Below are positions 38,051 through 38,213 of a stretch of 38,213 bases of DNA, piece after piece. The translations under genes were made by a program, and so were the position numbers. This DNA is from Mycobacterium sp. (GTDB lineage: Bacteria > Actinomycetota > Actinomycetes > Mycobacteriales > Mycobacteriaceae). Below the pieces are notes generated by a model, which worked only from the letters and a program-made list of their open reading frames with translations, ran no database searches and was not told the DNA's origin. How positions within the stretch are numbered: position 1 is the stretch's first letter; each line of letters begins with the position of its first letter. The stretch spans positions 1-38,213 of the forward strand of contig JARLGR010000166.1 of the NCBI GenBank assembly GCA_031292665.1, given 5' to 3'.

Positions 38051-38213
38051 GTGCATGGTGGAGGTAGATCCGTCAGCGGATGAGGCGGCGCTGGTGGAGC
38101 GCATCGCGGAGTTGGAGTGGGTCAAGTCGGCGGCGGCGGCCGGTCAGGCTCGCTTGGCGGCCGCGCTGGATGCGGCGCGGCGGGCCGCCGAAGCGGCTGC
38201 GGGTATGCCTGCA
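38043..38213 (+). CDS. DUF222/13E12-family protein, N-terminal part
   Basis: The first 57 codons of a gene cut by the right window edge: MFECMVEVDPSADEAALVERIAELEWVKSAAAAGQARLAAALDAARRAAEAA. The Ala/Arg/Glu-rich helical start with ELEWVKSAAAAGQARLAAALDAAR is typical of DUF222 proteins of the REP13E12 repeat family, which usually end in an HNH nuclease domain. These are multicopy, possibly mobile elements, and some serve as phage-like integration sites. The LexA box across its start suggests induction by DNA damage. The nuclease domain lies outside the window. Confidence 0.8.
   Translation, partial: MFECMVEVDPSADEAALVERIAELEWVKSAAAAGQARLAAALDAARRAAEAAAGMPA

Overview
The window is high-GC actinobacterial DNA and almost certainly comes from a slow-growing Mycobacterium. 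It carries the ESX-5 type VII secretion locus, PE/PPE proteins, GarA and 13E12-type sequence. Gene order closely follows the M. tuberculosis stretch Rv1793-Rv1832; comparisons with that genome are from memory, not from a search.

Region 1 (1-7754) is ESX-5: the tail of esxN, a strong hairpin terminator, then espG5 and the tightly packed set eccD5-mycP5-eccE5-eccA5. These encode the chaperone, channel, protease, membrane component and AAA+ ATPase that export PE/PPE proteins.

Region 2 (7755-15376) looks like a magnesium-starvation unit whose products would be ESX-5 cargo. A promoter and an M-box (ykoK-type) Mg2+ riboswitch precede a 26-codon leader ORF whose peptide begins MSPDDSPYPR, resembling the enterobacterial MgtL leader. 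Then come a shortened PE gene, a PPE31-like gene, a decayed esxM/esxN-like pair, an AT-rich spacer with a long hairpin, two more PPE-SVP genes, two tandem DUF732 secreted proteins and mgtC. PPE28-30, PE_PGRS32 and lppT of the M. tuberculosis layout are absent.

Region 3 (15389-22408) is a metabolic and redox block: an NDH-2-like flavoprotein, a SpoIIAA-like protein, a sterol-desaturase-family enzyme (Erg3), a secreted trypsin-like protease, a deazaflavin-dependent (Ddn-type) protein divergent from a TetR regulator across a clean dyad, a VOC-family protein, and a KstD-like flavoprotein broken by an in-frame TAG.

Region 4 (22405-31350) holds bacA (ABC importer), ilvG, secA2 and pgsA2, followed by Rv1823-Rv1825 homologues (two DUF881 proteins flanking a small membrane protein). 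Several genes here have a TANNNT box 6-8 nt before the start codon, the pattern of leaderless mycobacterial transcripts.

Region 5 (31378-38011) links glycine cleavage with its signalling: gcvH, garA, a MerR-type regulator (Rv1828), a bifunctional-nuclease-family protein, a second MerR-type regulator (Rv1830/ResR), a tandem glycine riboswitch and gcvB. The window ends in the first 57 codons of a DUF222/13E12-family gene whose start codon lies inside a near-consensus LexA (SOS) box.

No tRNA, rRNA, CRISPR array or intact insertion sequence was seen.
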